Positions 35,838 through 48,352 of a stretch of DNA of 64,000 bases are shown piece by piece. The notes below the pieces were generated by a model, which was not told the DNA's origin, did not search any database, and saw only the letters and a program-made list of their open reading frames with translations. The first letter of the stretch is position 1. Every line of letters begins with the position of its first letter. Position numbers and translations under genes: made by a program. This DNA comes from Artemisia argyi (Eukaryota > Streptophyta > Magnoliopsida > Asterales > Asteraceae): NCBI GenBank assembly GCA_030686995.1, contig CM060693.1, positions 106,565,501 to 106,629,500 on the forward strand, in the 5' to 3' direction.

Positions 35838-36862
35838 TTGTGTAAAACATTAAAAGAAGATCATGCATCTCTCACTATTGAAGAAAGATCAAAGATGCTA
35901 GTTGAATTTGTTGCACAAAGAAAGAAGTTTTATGCTGCACAAAGAGCACAGGCTAGGAGAAACAAGCCACCCACCAAGGCACAAAGAAGGAAGTACATGT
36001 GCACATATCTGAAGAACATGGACAAATGGATGCTTAATGTTTCAACCCATTTTGATGATGGAAAGATAGAAGAATTATATGAGCTTAACAAGAGAAAAAC
36101 TGAAAGGTTTGTGCCCATGTATACTGAAGTGGTGGGGGTTAGTTCTAAGAGAGCAGGTGATTAGTTAGGACCTGAAGTGATTAAAATGAAAAAGGCAGAT
36201 GTACCTACACCAGAACCAGAGCAAGAGAAAGTTAATGAGCCAGAGAAGCAAGATGATGTTGAAGACGATACAACAAAATTGAAAGAACTCACAGAACTTG
36301 CAAAAGTTAATGAAGAAGAGTTTCTTGACGCCGTTCCTCTAAGATCAAAGTTCCAATTATTGGTTGGGCTTTAGGATTACATAGAAAGACAACATGGAGG
36401 GATATCAAGAGAGTTGGTGGAAATTCACAAAGATTAGTTAGTTTTCCACAGATGTTGCATCATTTTGATAAAGAGGATTTGGAGACCCTTTGGAAGCTAT
36501 TTAAGGATAAATTTGGTCTTAAAATGCCAAAAAGTATTTTGGAGAGGGTCTTTTGGGGATATTTGAAGGTGATGTTTGAACCTCACCATGAGGATGATGA
36601 ATGGAGATGACTAAAACATAACACAGTTTTATCTTGGAAGCTCTATCAGTCATGTAGAGTTCATGTTCTGAATGCACATGGTCTGACCATCTATATGCTT
36701 GTGGAGAAAGATTATCCTCTATAATATCAGAAGGACGTTGATCATCAGATGTTGAATGGGAAAGTCAAACTTCAACTTGATCATGCTTATGATGAAACAA
36801 CTTATCAGCTCCTTAAGAAAATGGAAAGAATCCTCATTCCCAAGGAAAAGAAGAAGAATTAA
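35838..36862 (+). pseudogene. Copia-type C-terminal (post-RNase H) protein relic, frameshifted
   Basis: A Lys/Glu-rich coiled-coil protein attached to the C-terminal side of some Asteraceae copia polyproteins; role unknown. Open from 35838 to a TAG at 36162, reopened to TAG at 36372, then continuing in a shifted frame from about 36452 to the TAA at 36860. Recognisable blocks in order: KRKKFYAAQRAQARRNKPPT-like basic segment, MCTYLKNM, ELYELNKR, an acidic Glu-rich linker, DAVPL, then HHFDKEDLETLWKLFKDKF and LVEKDYPL. At least three stops and one frameshift break it. It is followed by a polypurine tract and an LTR, as expected at the 3' end of a copia element. The RT and integrase parts that should precede it are replaced by the Tat LTR on the left. 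Confidence 0.7.
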
Positions 36863-36937
36863 TATGTTTGGAAGCATCCTCCTAGTGTTTGTTCAAGCTT
36901 TGATTGAAACTTGATAATTTTAGGTGAAAATATCAAG

Positions 36938-36950
36938 TTTAGGGGAGGAT
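36938..36950 (+). other. Polypurine tract of the copia relic
   Basis: GTTTAGGGGAGGAT directly before the LTR start TGTATTGCTC. Confidence 0.65.
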
Positions 36951-37415
36951 TGTATTGCTCAAGATTGATAAAGTTGCTCATGTGATTACAACTGCTCAGG
37001 TGATTAAAAGGAAAATGATCTATGTGTGTTTCTACTGTTGGTAAAATATTAAGAGTGCTGGTGTATTTTACTACTGCTGGAGATGTTGAAGACTTTCAAG
37101 AAAATACACTAAATAGTTAGTGCTGTCAGACTTAAAGTTATAAATGCTAGTTCAGAATTTCAACGGATGAAAGATTACTACTGCTAGAGTTAAAGTTAAG
37201 ACTGTTGAGTCTTAGTTAGTGCTGTTAATGAGATAAACTTGTATAGTCGATTAGATAATTATAGAAAAGATTCTTTAAAGATTTATCTTTTATAGAAAGT
37301 AATTGTAAGCCGACTAGGACTTTTTAGTCTGTAAAAGGAGGTTATAGGGCATAGAGTTCGATATTTATTATTCATTGCTTCAAAGTTTTGTAACCCTAAT
37401 ACTTTAAGAGTATTC
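36951..37415 (+). repeat. 3' LTR of the copia relic, first part
   Basis: Starts TGTATTGCTC after the PPT; interrupted at 37415 by a solo LTR and resumed at 38884 (ATATTAATATATTGAAGC), then interrupted again by a MITE at 38921. The far end lies beyond 39236 and could not be fixed. Confidence 0.65.
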
Positions 37416-38883
37416 TGTAAAAACTATAAGGGGGGCGGTTGAATAGTTTCACCGTTTCTAATTACTTGTAAAAATATTTTGCCGCTTTTATGTCCGGTTA
37501 AGTTTCTTTTACAAACTTGTTGAATTTTACTAGTTATGTGATATCTTCTAAACTATTAATGAAAGTAATACGCAAGTAAAGTAAAGAGTAAAGAAAGAGC
37601 ACAACCAAAGAGATGCCGAGATTTATAGTGGTTCGGCACGAAGCTCACTCTTCGTCCTACTCCACTCCCTTAGTACCACACTCGAGAGTTATCAATCATT
37701 ATATCAACACACTCCTTTAGGCGGAGCAATCCGTACACAAGCTTACACTAAGTTTACCGAAACTAAGCGGAATGTCGAGTTCTAATCGTAGCTAAAAAAA
37801 ATCTACTCCAAGGCCCACGTGGCCACACGAATAAATGCACTTGTCCTACTTGGATCTAAACATAATCCAAGCCTTCACACAAAGGAACACTTGAATCCTT
37901 TCCGATTCAAGCCTTCACACTAACGACCACTTGAATCCTTTCCCGATTCAAGTCTTCACACACCGACTTCACTAAGTCTTAAATTACACACTAGAACTCT
38001 ACTATGTTCTAGTCTTCACCACACACCATACATCAAATACAAGACCTATTCTAGTTACAACATTTCTTGGACCTTCACCTTTGTCCAAGTTTACTCTGAC
38101 ACATCCATCCTCGACTCACATACAAGTTAGAAATATTTACAATGTTTACAAGAAGAAAATAGGAGGAAGACTAGAATCGTAACACTTGTTACGTTTGTGT
38201 GTGGACTCTTATAACATCTCGATTCTTCACTACTTCGAGAGTTCTTCTCTTGCACTTTGATATAGAGGAAAAGGAAATCACTTATAAACACATAATGACA
38301 TGTTATAGTGATCAAAGAAGGGTGAAAGAAAGAACATAATGTTTTGTGCTAAGAGGGATTATATTTCTGAGAAGGAACAGTTCTGTATTTATACACGTCA
38401 GGAGAGGAGGTGACGGTCCCTTAAACATGTGACGGTCCTTTATCACTAAGGGACCGTCAGTCCATTTAAGGGACCATCCCGATAGGCGCTCATCTTTTTG
38501 TCCTGACGTGGTGAAAGTTTATCTGGTGAAGACTTGTCTATTTTGGGGGGAAATATAGCTGTTATAACATTTGAATTTGAATTTATTTTCTTAATAAAAC
38601 ATTTCTTTAAAACCACAAAAACACATTTTGTAAAAAATGTTTTGTCATACATAAAAATGTAAGTTTTGAAGAAAATAAAATCTTTGATCACTTTACTAAT
38701 GTCAGTATGAAGTTTGTTCACACCTGAAATGACGTTGTAGTAGATACTTGGAAGAAACGAGTTTCCTTCATTAAAAACTTATTAACCGTAACTTTACGTC
38801 ACATGTTTTTATATTTTGTGATTATCAAAACGTATAAAGACCGAATAATGCAAATAACATTTTTGAAATTATTTGTATTGACA
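37416..38883 (-). repeat. Solo LTR of a Sirevirus-like copia element (1468 bp), perfect TSD
   Basis: Minus strand begins TGTCAATACAAAT and ends TAGTTTTTACA. The 5-base duplications TATTC at 37411-37415 and 38884-38888 are identical. It shares termini, TATA box (38386-38393) and inverted module (38412-38482) with the LTR at 33815-35006 but is about 280 bases longer. No internal region adjoins. Confidence 0.92.
38412..38482 (-). promoter_or_regulatory. Inverted-repeat module upstream of the TATA box in the second solo LTR
   Basis: GACGGTCCCTTAA, GACGGTCCTTTA, TAAGGGACCGTC and TTAAGGGACCATCC: two pairs of inverted GGTCCCTTA words, about 20-90 bases upstream (minus strand) of TATAAATA. Confidence 0.6.
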
Positions 38884-38920
38884 TATTCATATTAATATAT
38901 TGAAGCTGTTAGTTTGTTTA

Positions 38921-39232
38921 GGGTACTGGGAGTGGGTGCGGTAACATGCGGTGCGGGCTCCCTCATGCACGGGAACACCGCCGCCTCCCCTTTCATACCG
39001 TGAGTGAAGGGACTTTTGCATGAGATACTCACGCACGGGAAAGGAAACTTTTGCATGTGATTTTTTTTAACGTTGCAATATAAAGGTAAAAAGGAAGTGA
39101 GTGAAGGGTGAGTGAAGTGGCGCCTCTAAAAATATGAGTGAGTGAAGGAAAAAGTGAAAAATGATGTGGCGTATTTCGATTGGTTGGGAGTGAGTGAAGG
39201 AAGGGAGGGTGAGTGAAGTACTCCCTCCACCC
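38921..39232. mobile_element. Harbinger/Tourist-type MITE, 312 bp
   Basis: Flanked by TTA at 38918-38920 and 39233-39235, the 3-base duplication of PIF/Harbinger elements. Ends GGGTACTGGGAGTGG and (complement of right end) GGGTGGAGGGAGTAC are imperfect inverted repeats. GTGAGTGAAGG words recur inside. No ORF. Confidence 0.65.
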
Positions 39233-39235
39233 TTA

Positions 39236-40029
39236 GTATTATGATTACTGTTCTTCTCTATACTATTGTTTAGATTCCGCATAAACCCTAGTAATTTAAC
39301 CCAGTTTCTATAACTAGTTGTGTTAGTTTATTTAGCATAACTAAACCTTTACAAGCTGATGTGTTTTGAAAGCTTTAAATTTATAATGCTAGTTCTACTT
39401 ATTCCTTAATACACAAAACCCACGGGTAAAGTATAACCACCATTTATAGTAATGGTTTAGGTAAGACTAGGTCGTCCCAAGGGAGGAAAATGTTTCTCTT
39501 ATCAGTGTTGGGTAGCAAAATTAGATTCAAATGATTGTCACTTATCAAGAAAACCGTTTCTGTTGGATTTAAGATTTTTTGAAAGTTTTATCAAGATAAT
39601 TTAAAGATATGTTTGTCCAAGGTTCAACATATGGGATAAACAAGCAAATGTAACACAAAGAGTACACAGACAAAGCATAAGAGTAATGCACGATGGGTAA
39701 TCATGATAAATATTATATCTATTTGACATAAAAAGGAATCCTTTTGGCCTTTAATCCTTAATACATAAAGTGCATAAAGTATGGTCTGTGTATGAAGTAT
39801 AAAGTATGTATTTCCTCTAATCAAGTCATTAGACGTGAGATTTGTTATAGACCTTCATAATATAATCAACACAATTACATCTTTTGACCTTTTGACAATC
39901 GTAATGACCAATCAAGACAATAGATAGTAGACCAAATAATGACATATCAAAACAATCTTCATAGACTCAGAATTCATCTTACATTACATGTTCATAACTC
40001 TTGGCCTTAATGCCTTAGACACACATAAA
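39236..40029. other. Rest of the copia LTR and unassigned sequence
   Basis: The first part continues the interrupted copia LTR; after that nothing is recognised. Confidence 0.35.
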
Positions 40030-40739
40030 ACGACTACTCCATGTTCATAGCAAAGTAACAACCATAATACGAATAAACAACTATCAAATTCATAATGTAA
40101 CAAAGTTATACCGAAATTACAAAGGTAGGACCACGTTCACAATTCTTTCTCCCCAAGTACTGCTGCTTCTAACTCCTTAGTAAGTGATTTTTTGTGTAAA
40201 ACCATTTATACTCTTCTTATGATTAGATGATGATGATTCTTGATTTTGGTGTGTATAAACTTCGATTTTGGCCTCTATTTATAGGTGTAAAGTACCCCTA
40301 GGACGTATCTGGATAGTAATAATTGGCAAGTGATCGGCCTCATCATTGATGTTTCTCATTAATGGAGAAGTATAACTGACAGGGGAAGTACGCTGCGCAT
40401 TTAACATAAAGCCGGCGGGCTTCACCTCACGTAACCGGCGCTCTTGAAGTATAAGCCCCGCGTACTTCAATATTGACTCGTATGTACATAGTCAACCAAT
40501 GGTGCCCGTAAGCAGCGCTCTTTCTCCAAAAGGTTGGCCTGCTTTTGCCAAACGATGTGTAATTTCTCTTAAGTTCTTTTGAGTCATTAGTTTCTCGTCT
40601 TTTTCGTGTCTTTCCTTAGATCGTTAGCCCTGCATGTTCATTCATGTATTAAGTACCAAAAGTCCTATAAATAAGGGTAATTTGCTATATAATTTACATA
40701 ATATCGAGGGTGTAAATATGTATAATAAAAGACTCATCA
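40030..40739 (-). repeat. 3' LTR of the Athila-like element (left boundary approximate)
   Basis: Matches 53508-54217 from ACGACTACTCCATGTTCAT to GACTCATCA. The 63-codon ORF at 40279-40470 recurs in the other LTR as part of a longer ORF and is non-coding. Confidence 0.75.
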
Positions 40740-40779
40740 AATCCCCCCATGCTTAAACTAATGCTTGTCCTCAAGCATA
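40740..40779 (-). other. PPT region of the Athila-like element
   Basis: Minus strand: GCTTGAGGACAAGCAT, then a spacer, then GCATGGGGGGATT abutting TGATGAGTC. A second GCATGGGGGGAG tract lies at 41948-41960. Confidence 0.75.
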
Positions 40780-42397
40780 AAAAAGAAAAATGTTTTAAAA
40801 TTGAGTCTCATATAAATTTCATAGATTATTTTTTATGTATCCTAGACAACCATTGAGCTAAAATAACATGACATGCTCCTCTCGAATATGTACATTTTAG
40901 AATTCACTCAAGCACTCATTTTGATTGTATTTGGTGTTGTTTCACTCTCATAGCTCAGTCATAACTCATAGATTTATCATATGCTTGTACAAGAAACAAA
41001 ACTGCACCGACGTGGCGTAAGCACCAAGTATATATATCAAAGAGGACTTTTATTCGAATTATATTGTTAGGCTTAAAGGTTTATAAGGTAGTAATAAGTC
41101 ATGCGATTATTTATTTGGAATTGGTAGAAAAAGAAAAACTTAAGTCAAGAAATCTTAATAACATTTTTATCTTTTATTATTTTTTTTTCACTTCTTTCAT
41201 ATCTTTTAACATGCTTTTCTTTTTCTTATTTTCTTATCACTCATGACAAACACAAAGCGTGCACTCTTTATCTTCATCGTAATTGGTATACAACCTTTAT
41301 CTTCACTTACTTTCATTCTCAATTTTTAGATCCCTAACTAAGTAACATATTTTTGTTATTTTCTTGGTGGATAATAGAAATGAAAAATTTCGGCTCAAAG
41401 GGTGTAAGTAATGGATTAAGCACTAAAAGTTATAACAGGTTTATTTTTAGATTAGTAAACGAATGCTTTATATTTGGTGTATATCCTAATTTTTGCCTCT
41501 TATCACATAAAAATACTTATATCATACGAATGTGATCTCACTGCGGTCTCATAATGATTTAATGTACAAGTTCTAGAATCAAATAAATTATTGGCATACT
41601 CATAAACAAAGAAATCAAGCATAAAAGGTATATATGTTGATATAGGCTCGAAATCCTCACAATTTTAGTGGTAATGGGTATAAAATGTGCAAAGAATTTA
41701 TCAATCGCGATTCAGATTGCTTTACGATCGTTTTGGAAACATTTTTCATAAAACTAGTTTTAGAATACTAAATTATTTTACCCTGTAAGCGGCATACATT
41801 ACTGAAATGTGAGTCGGTTTTAATTAAAAAGTTCGGCGCTCTTGATACAAGAATGGCGGTTTTACCGAAACAGTCTAACAAAAAAATTTCAAAATTTTAC
41901 ATACTAATGCAAGTACTATCTTACTAACTTTATTTTTCCAGTTTATCTCCCCCCATGCTTTAATTAAGCATTTTCCTTAATGCTATAAAATTTAAAAGCA
42001 AAGTATAACGAGAAAAATAAAGGATAACGGTACTTCCCGGGTATGCTTTGATATGTCTCAAAAGATCTCCTCATACTTGTCCATATTTTAGACCATTCTC
42101 TTTTCCTGCACACACACATCATGCAACACAAATATAGCCCAAAATGGTAATGTGCATCAACCACATTATACTTAGTCTTATATATACTAATAAATAATTA
42201 AATAAGTTGTTCATGTTTGTTGCTATGGTGATCCAAGTGGTGCAAGTGTTCAAATTTTTTTTGGGTACCAACAAAGGTACCTTGGATACATACCCAAATA
42301 GTTAAACATTGTTTTGAAACAAGACCAACAGACTGGTCATCAAATCATCAAACAAAGAAACAAACCCGCCGTGCTTTCCTGCCCAGCACGACGATCC
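40780..42397 (-). other. 3' non-coding internal region of the Athila-like element
   Basis: No gene. It shares collinear words (GGCGTAAGCACC...ATCAAAGAGG, GTCTCACT..CGGTCTC, CAAGTTCTAGAATC) with 44760-45790 in the nested element. Two CGG-flanked hairpins lie at 41788-41819 and 41832-41863. Confidence 0.55.
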
Positions 42398-43049
42398 TCA
42401 CTCCTGCTCCTCCTGTTGTTGCTGTGCCTGTGCTGATGGTGTGGTCTTAGGTACTGCCAGCAACTCAGATATGCTAGGAGGGCTATACTCACCCATGGGG
42501 ATGTTGTGTGCCCTCCCTAGCTCTTCCATGACCAGAGCGTATCTGTCACAATGATATAGAATCCTATCAACCTTCCTCTCTAATGCTCCTAATCTAACCT
42601 CAAGACCTCCTAACCTTTCATCAGCTGCATTTGCCCTTTGTCTTGGTGGTTGTGGGCCCTGGCCACTCTTGGCCCAGGTGTGTCAGGCTTCAACATGCCC
42701 CTCTCATCCAACATATCCCTCAAAGTAACATGATCAAATGTTTTGTAAGCAGTGGGGGCTGAGTATGTAGCCATGTTTTCCACAGTGAAAACCTTCAACT
42801 TCTTTGCCAACCTTGTAATCAAATGTCCACACATTAAGTGACTGTCACCTTGACTGCCACTCCCATTCTCTTTCAACCAATCTGCCACAACCCAAGCAAC
42901 ATTAGCATACTTTCCTTCATTCTTTTTCTCAAACAAACTCAATAACCAACACTCCATCTTTTGTATTTGTCAAACCCTGTGGTTCTTTGGCAGAGAAACT
43001 AAGCAACCATTTTGTGCAAAACCTTTAGAATATTCCTTCTAATTGTAAC
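42398..43049 (-). pseudogene. 3' half of the split Athila/Tat-like gag relic
   Basis: Continuation of the gag-like protein that starts at 50340, separated from it by the nested element. Immediately after the junction comes ATIRRNILKVLHKM-like sequence, then QRTTGFDKYKRW, a stop and a frameshift, then 42610-42957 (YANVAWVVADWLKENGSGSQ). A further frame change leads into RILYHCDRYALVMEELG and a Gln-rich tail ending at the TGA at 42398. These blocks match, in order, the gag-like proteins of non-autonomous gypsy elements I recall from Anthemideae. At least one stop and two frameshifts make it non-functional. Confidence 0.65.
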
Positions 43050-44490
43050 TGATGCGTGGAATTGCGCCCTCGCAAAAGGTTTTACCTCTCAAGGGATCTT
43101 GAGAAGCTTGCAATCCCCACCAGGCAGTGTACCTGTTCATTGTAGTATAGTATAGTGACAAGTACCGGATGATTGATCGTTCAACTCTAGGAATAGTGTT
43201 CGCTAGGGTTAAAATTCTACTAAACTAGGTCTAGGGGTGAAGGATGATTCTTTTTGTATTTTTATATTTTAAGAAAAGCAAGTAAAATCTCGGTTTTGGA
43301 AGCAGTGGGCGGAATTAGTTTCTAGTCAATTAACCCGATTAACTAAAGATGCAATCAAAATAAAATAAAATAAACTTAAACTAATTTGTGGTGTAAACAA
43401 TAATGAGAGAAAGTGTGTTTACTTAGATTTCATTACTCCCTAGATATTTTTTACCTGTTGATTAGCTTGTTACAATTGCATGGATGACGGGTTTTATTCC
43501 TTAATACTAGTCGTAGGGCCGTGTACGATCTTCCCTAACTCTATAGGCTTCAACCTCAATCCTATGTCGAGCCGACTAAAAGCTCCTAACATGGTATCCC
43601 TGGAAGTTACCTATCCATTAAATATAACCAAATAATCGTAGTACATATCCGATCATGTTTCTAAAGACGTTCAAGCAAGTTACCAATTGGAAGTCTGCCA
43701 GTTTTCTAAAGCCTAACATCGAATTCATTCATCCACAACAATTATAAACAAACCATCAACCAATAATTAACATCTAGTTTTCATTACATCTAAGCAAACA
43801 CGAAGAAAACCTAGCCTAGCATGTTAAAGAGAAGACAAGCATAAAATATAATCAAACAACACATAGACATATTGAATGATTTGGTAATGTACTTATCTTT
43901 AATTGAACATGGAAGAAACAAAGGGTTGAAACACTTAAAATAGCTGGAAAATTCGTCTAGGGTTTTATTCCCTCAAAGTTGCACACAATGAATGAAAACT
44001 AGAAAACTATATATAGATTTTGTAATCCGATGGCGTCAAGAGCAAGGTGTGACGCCATCAACTCGCCGCCAAATTAAACTCGTATTGCCTAGATCCACTT
44101 CTGACGCCGTCACTCTTTATGGGTTCTGGGCCGTCACTCTTTACTATTACTCTTGATGGCCATGAAAATTTTGTACATGACGCCATCAGACCTCCTTCAC
44201 AAAATATTCTGACGCGTCATGTGTACTTGATTTATACACCCTTTTGTCAACTCGTGACGCCGTCATTAGTAGAATGTGACGCCGTCAAGTGCAATTTCCA
44301 GCATGATTTGAGACTTTGTCATTTTCTGCACTTTTTTCGCTCCAAAAACGTCCAAAATGTTTCCTTTTGTAAAATTCCTCTCAAAAGTACCTAAAATGAC
44401 AAAAGGAACGATTTAGGGCAATATTTGATTAAATAATCTCGACTTTTGCCTTAAATGACCCCCCAAAAGGGTACACTTTTCGCTTCATCA
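43050..44490 (-). repeat. 3' LTR of the nested Tat-like element
   Basis: 1441 bp; holds a cluster of TGACGCCGTCA-type palindromes at 44028-44290. Closely similar to 48353-49795. Confidence 0.9.
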
Positions 44491-44530
44491 AATACCCTTA
44501 CACTTGAGATTTGCTTGTCCTCAAGCAAAT
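44491..44530 (-). other. PPT region of the nested element
   Basis: Minus strand GCTTGAGGACAAGCAAATC followed by AAGTGTAAGGGTATT abutting TGATGAAGCG. Confidence 0.8.
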
Positions 44531-45059
44531 GTGCTTTTATTCTAATCAAAATACAAGTTAGGGGTCATTTAACACTAATATAAAAGTAATTACAACAAAT
44601 AATCGTTCCAATTCAACCAAAAACAAGCACGGAAATTATACACTAGAACCTCACAAATGGTGTTTAGATACTCACATCTCTCGGGTGTAATAAAGTATAT
44701 ATCACAATATGGAAATGGAAAACATCTCTCACTACCTGTCATAGCAAATAGATTGTCATAGGCTTGGGAAAGGATCAAACCTCCACCACTTGGCGTAAGC
44801 ACCTAGGATACTATCAAAGAGGTCTTTTAAAGGGTTATAACATGAGGTGTAGGGATATGATAAACACGGTTTTGTTGTATAAAGGCAATATTTACTAGTG
44901 GCGAGTTAATCATCTTCGTTAACTACATGTACATGCATTGCTAAGCCAAGATTCGACTCGACTTAAGCTAATCAAAAACTAAAAAAACATAAAATAAACA
45001 TAAAATGAAACGGGATGGTAGTCCATAGGTTTTTTTCTCTTTTTTTTCTACTTTTTTTC

Positions 45060-45114
<55 letters not shown>

Positions 45115-46934
45115 ATACACTCTTACCCTACCATCCAAAATAATACATCATAGGGAATTTGCATTCCCCTTACACTTGAACTTTTACATTCTTTACAATT
45201 AACTATTCTAATGACTCGAATTAAAATAATCAAAACACTTGGAGTACTTTTTAAGATTACGCACATATGGGGGTAATATATGATGTTCTTCCCCATTACT
45301 CCATAACACAAGTACTTTACCCATGATTCCCAATCGTCCCAAAACAATATGTACAAGATATGACTCGACTTAGCAACCATGTAATCAATTAGACAATTAA
45401 CTAAGGGTTAAACAAATAACAATAATGCACTAAAGATTAGTGCATACACGGAAGGCTATGGCGATTTGGGTGTACATTTGGGGTGGATTGTTAACAAATT
45501 CTTCCTTTAAGTAAAATGCTTAAAGTTAGAAACGAAAAAGATAGGCTCGGAGGGGTGTACTAGGGGTATCGTGTACTAAAAATGAGTACAACGCAAAGGT
45601 GTAGGAAAAATTAATTAACTTTACTAGTCAAGGTAATTGACTTAAATGGTCAAGTAATTATGATACGGGGTTAACACAAGGGTGATCCTAATGCCTCTTA
45701 TCATGTAGTAAATCCTACTACACGAATGTAGTCTCACTAGCGGTCTCGGGATGCATCACTAACGCAAGTTCTAGAATCTAAGTACTACCGGTACAACCAT
45801 AAGCACTAATAGTGAATGCTTTCCTAACAAATCTAAAGGCGAAGCTCACATATTTGGGTGGAAATGTTTTTTGAGTGGTACGGTTTTTGTGCTAGTTATA
45901 CAACTCCTATCCATGAGACGCTCATTAAGGCTAAAGCTTCACTCCTAAATGTTGTAAAATTTTTTTAATTTGGCGCTAAAATTGCACTAACAAGTATTTC
46001 TCTAAGTTTTATTACACACCTACTATTAAACAAAAAAACTCAAGCGTAGTTGCATTCTTAAAAGTATCATCATTTACCATTGCCTTACACTTAGGCTGAA
46101 CATTGTCCCCAATGTTCAATAAAAAGATGTAAAAGTAAATGAGGTAAAGAATGAAAATAATTACTCCCCTGATTCGTTCAGTGTGGATAAATGGATAACA
46201 TGGTTAAATCCTCCACCAAGAAAATGAACGTTGAAAGCTTCCCTCCAGAAATATAAATCATCTTCTTGTCTAATATAACCTGTTAAACCTGAGAAAATAA
46301 TCATGGCAAACCTCGCGTAAAATCGGCGGCAATCTATATATATATAAGGATATAATGCTTGTGGAATGAATGTTTGTAGATTTCCTTGAGTTTATAAAAC
46401 TAAAGAATTAACAAAAACTTTAAGATTCCGTTAGAAAAAAAAACTTGCAAAATTTTGGAGAATTTTACACATGACGCCGTCATGTTATGATCCTGACACC
46501 GTCAGAGTGTTTTGACAGAAATCTTATGTTAAGTTTCCAGAAAATTTCTGGAAATACTCACGCCTTAATTTCTGAAATTCCTGTAAAATATCATTATGAC
46601 TCGATACAAGCATTTGACTCAAACAAATACTAATACACATGTTCATTTAATATTGTTGTGGTTCATGTCCAATTCTGTTCTTAGAAACAAATTTAGATTT
46701 CCCTTACACTTATCTTTTGTGAAATACCTTTATATGTAATCAAGACGAAGTTAAAAACAAAATAAAGTATTTTCACAATTTATTTTCAAACATGAGCCAC
46801 AAACAATAAAAATAAAACATGCATACGGAAACAAATAAAATCAAATAAACAAACAATCAAACAAATAAAAAGGGGTTTGCGTTGCCTCCCAAGAAGTGCT
46901 TATTTTTGTTCGAGTCACGAGCCTGACTCTACTC
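44531..46934 (-). other. 3' non-coding internal region of the nested element
   Basis: No gene recognised; short ORFs (44590-44802, 45123-45380) lack family signatures. It holds a 52-base T tract (45061-45112) set in an inverted repeat GGATGGTAG...CTACCATCC. Confidence 0.6.
45061..45112. repeat. Poly(T) tract
   Basis: Uninterrupted T run between GGATGGTAG (45013-45021) and CTACCATCC (45127-45135). Confidence 0.95.
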
Positions 46935-47967
46935 TTATTTAATAGAAATAGGGGAGGTTTTCCATACACTTAGGATTAAGTGTGGGTGATAGTAGCAATA
47001 CACACCCTTAGGGTGGAAATATGCCACGTATGGAAAGAGTGGTGGATGAATTATATGCTCAAAGGTGTGTGCTCCTTTCATCATAACCTTACCTAGTTCA
47101 CTTTGGTCAATGAGTGAGTTAAAGTTTTCTCCTAAAAAGGGATCATCTTCTATCAATTTCGAGAGACTCCTAGTTGGGAATCCATCTTGACCTAATAAAC
47201 CCGGTTTAAACCCATAATGTTTCTTGTGATCAATCATGAATGGGTGATGTAAGTATGTAAGGTCATGGTTCACTCTTATGTCAGCTTCTACTACACAAGG
47301 CTTAGAGTCTACTACCTTTATCCGAAGACTACCCGGACTATATGGTTTGATGGGTGGATCGGGACCTTTTTCAATTCCTAAATTTTCATCCAAGGATGGA
47401 AGATTAGGTAACGGATTTGGTTGAGGCTCCGGTTCATCAAAACTAGGAACTTCCAGAACTAAGAGAAAGGTTGTGACTACAAGTATTCAAACCTATTTCA
47501 CCTATTTGTGTTTGGTCCAAGGGCTCTACCTCTATTGGGGCTCCTATAGTCTTTTCTACTTCTTCCGGGTAAGTCACGGGTGGTGTGTGTGCCTTGAATG
47601 ATGGTCGGAGTTGTGAGGTACTTTGTAGGTTTGTGTTATTTACCTCATCCTTCCTTATCTCAATATCACCTATATCCTCATCATGTGTTTTAGTAGAATC
47701 TAACCCAAACATGTTCCTAAGTAACTCAAATCCTTCTCTAGCCATTTCAAGTTCTAAGTCTGATTCATAAGAATCTTCCTCAATAACTTGATTACAATGT
47801 TCAATTTTCCTAAAGGATTCATCATGTGTTCCTTGAGATACAAAGTCATTGATCATAAAACCTAGGTCTTTTTGCTCAATATGATCATGCTCGGCTAAAT
47901 CCTCCTTAATTGTTTCCTCAAGGTGTGATGTATACAAACCTATCAATTCATTGAACTCATGGTTCAC
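46935..47967 (-). pseudogene. Frameshifted acidic ORF of the nested Tat-like element
   Basis: Two minus-strand ORFs, 47443-47967 (174 codons) and 46935-47393 (152 codons), lie in different frames. The second frame is open upstream into the first across 47394-47460, reading ...PSFDEPEPQPNPLPN before the MDENLG start, so one frameshift near 47455 splits a single protein of about 340 residues. The first half is acidic; the second contains PPIKPYSPGS, KKHYGFKPGLLG and KGVYCYYHP, blocks I recall from gypsy-derived proteins of Anthemideae. No catalytic motif. Lying about 360 bases after the PBS it occupies the gag position. Function unknown. Confidence 0.6.
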
Positions 47968-48330
47968 GGTTAGGAGGTTTTCCTAAATTTTTTTCCAAAG
48001 GGTCTTACTAAAAGGAATTGATCCTAACAATTATTGTTTAATATAGGCCACACACGTGCATAACACATCAAACCTATCTAACTTTACACCCATCTCCTCT
48101 TGTATATATCTAAGATCACTTAAAAATTCACTTAAAAACAGAAAGCAAATCTATCCGAGTAAATGGAATTACATCCGCCATGGAGACAAATGGAAATGGT
48201 TTTACAAACAAAGGGCACAAAGAAAAAGATAGACTAAAGAAAACCTATAAAAATAAAATAAGAACCTTACTAGAATTGAATCTAGCAAGTAGACCTAATA
48301 AAAATATATTTTAACCTAGACAATAACTAT

Positions 48331-48350
48331 TCCCCGGGCTGCGCCAAAAA
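48331..48350 (-). other. Primer-binding site of the nested element
   Basis: Minus strand reads TTTTTGGCGCAGCCCGGGGA starting two bases after the LTR end. Similar to the TGGCGCCGTTGCCGGGGA type used by Tat/Athila elements, with several differences. Confidence 0.7.
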
Positions 48351-48352
48351 CT

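Noticed and set aside
43050..44490. Solo LTR interpretation of this repeat
   Set aside because: Its flanks do not match each other, whereas its left flank matches the right flank of the LTR at 49795, and PPT/PBS lie between; it is one end of a full element.
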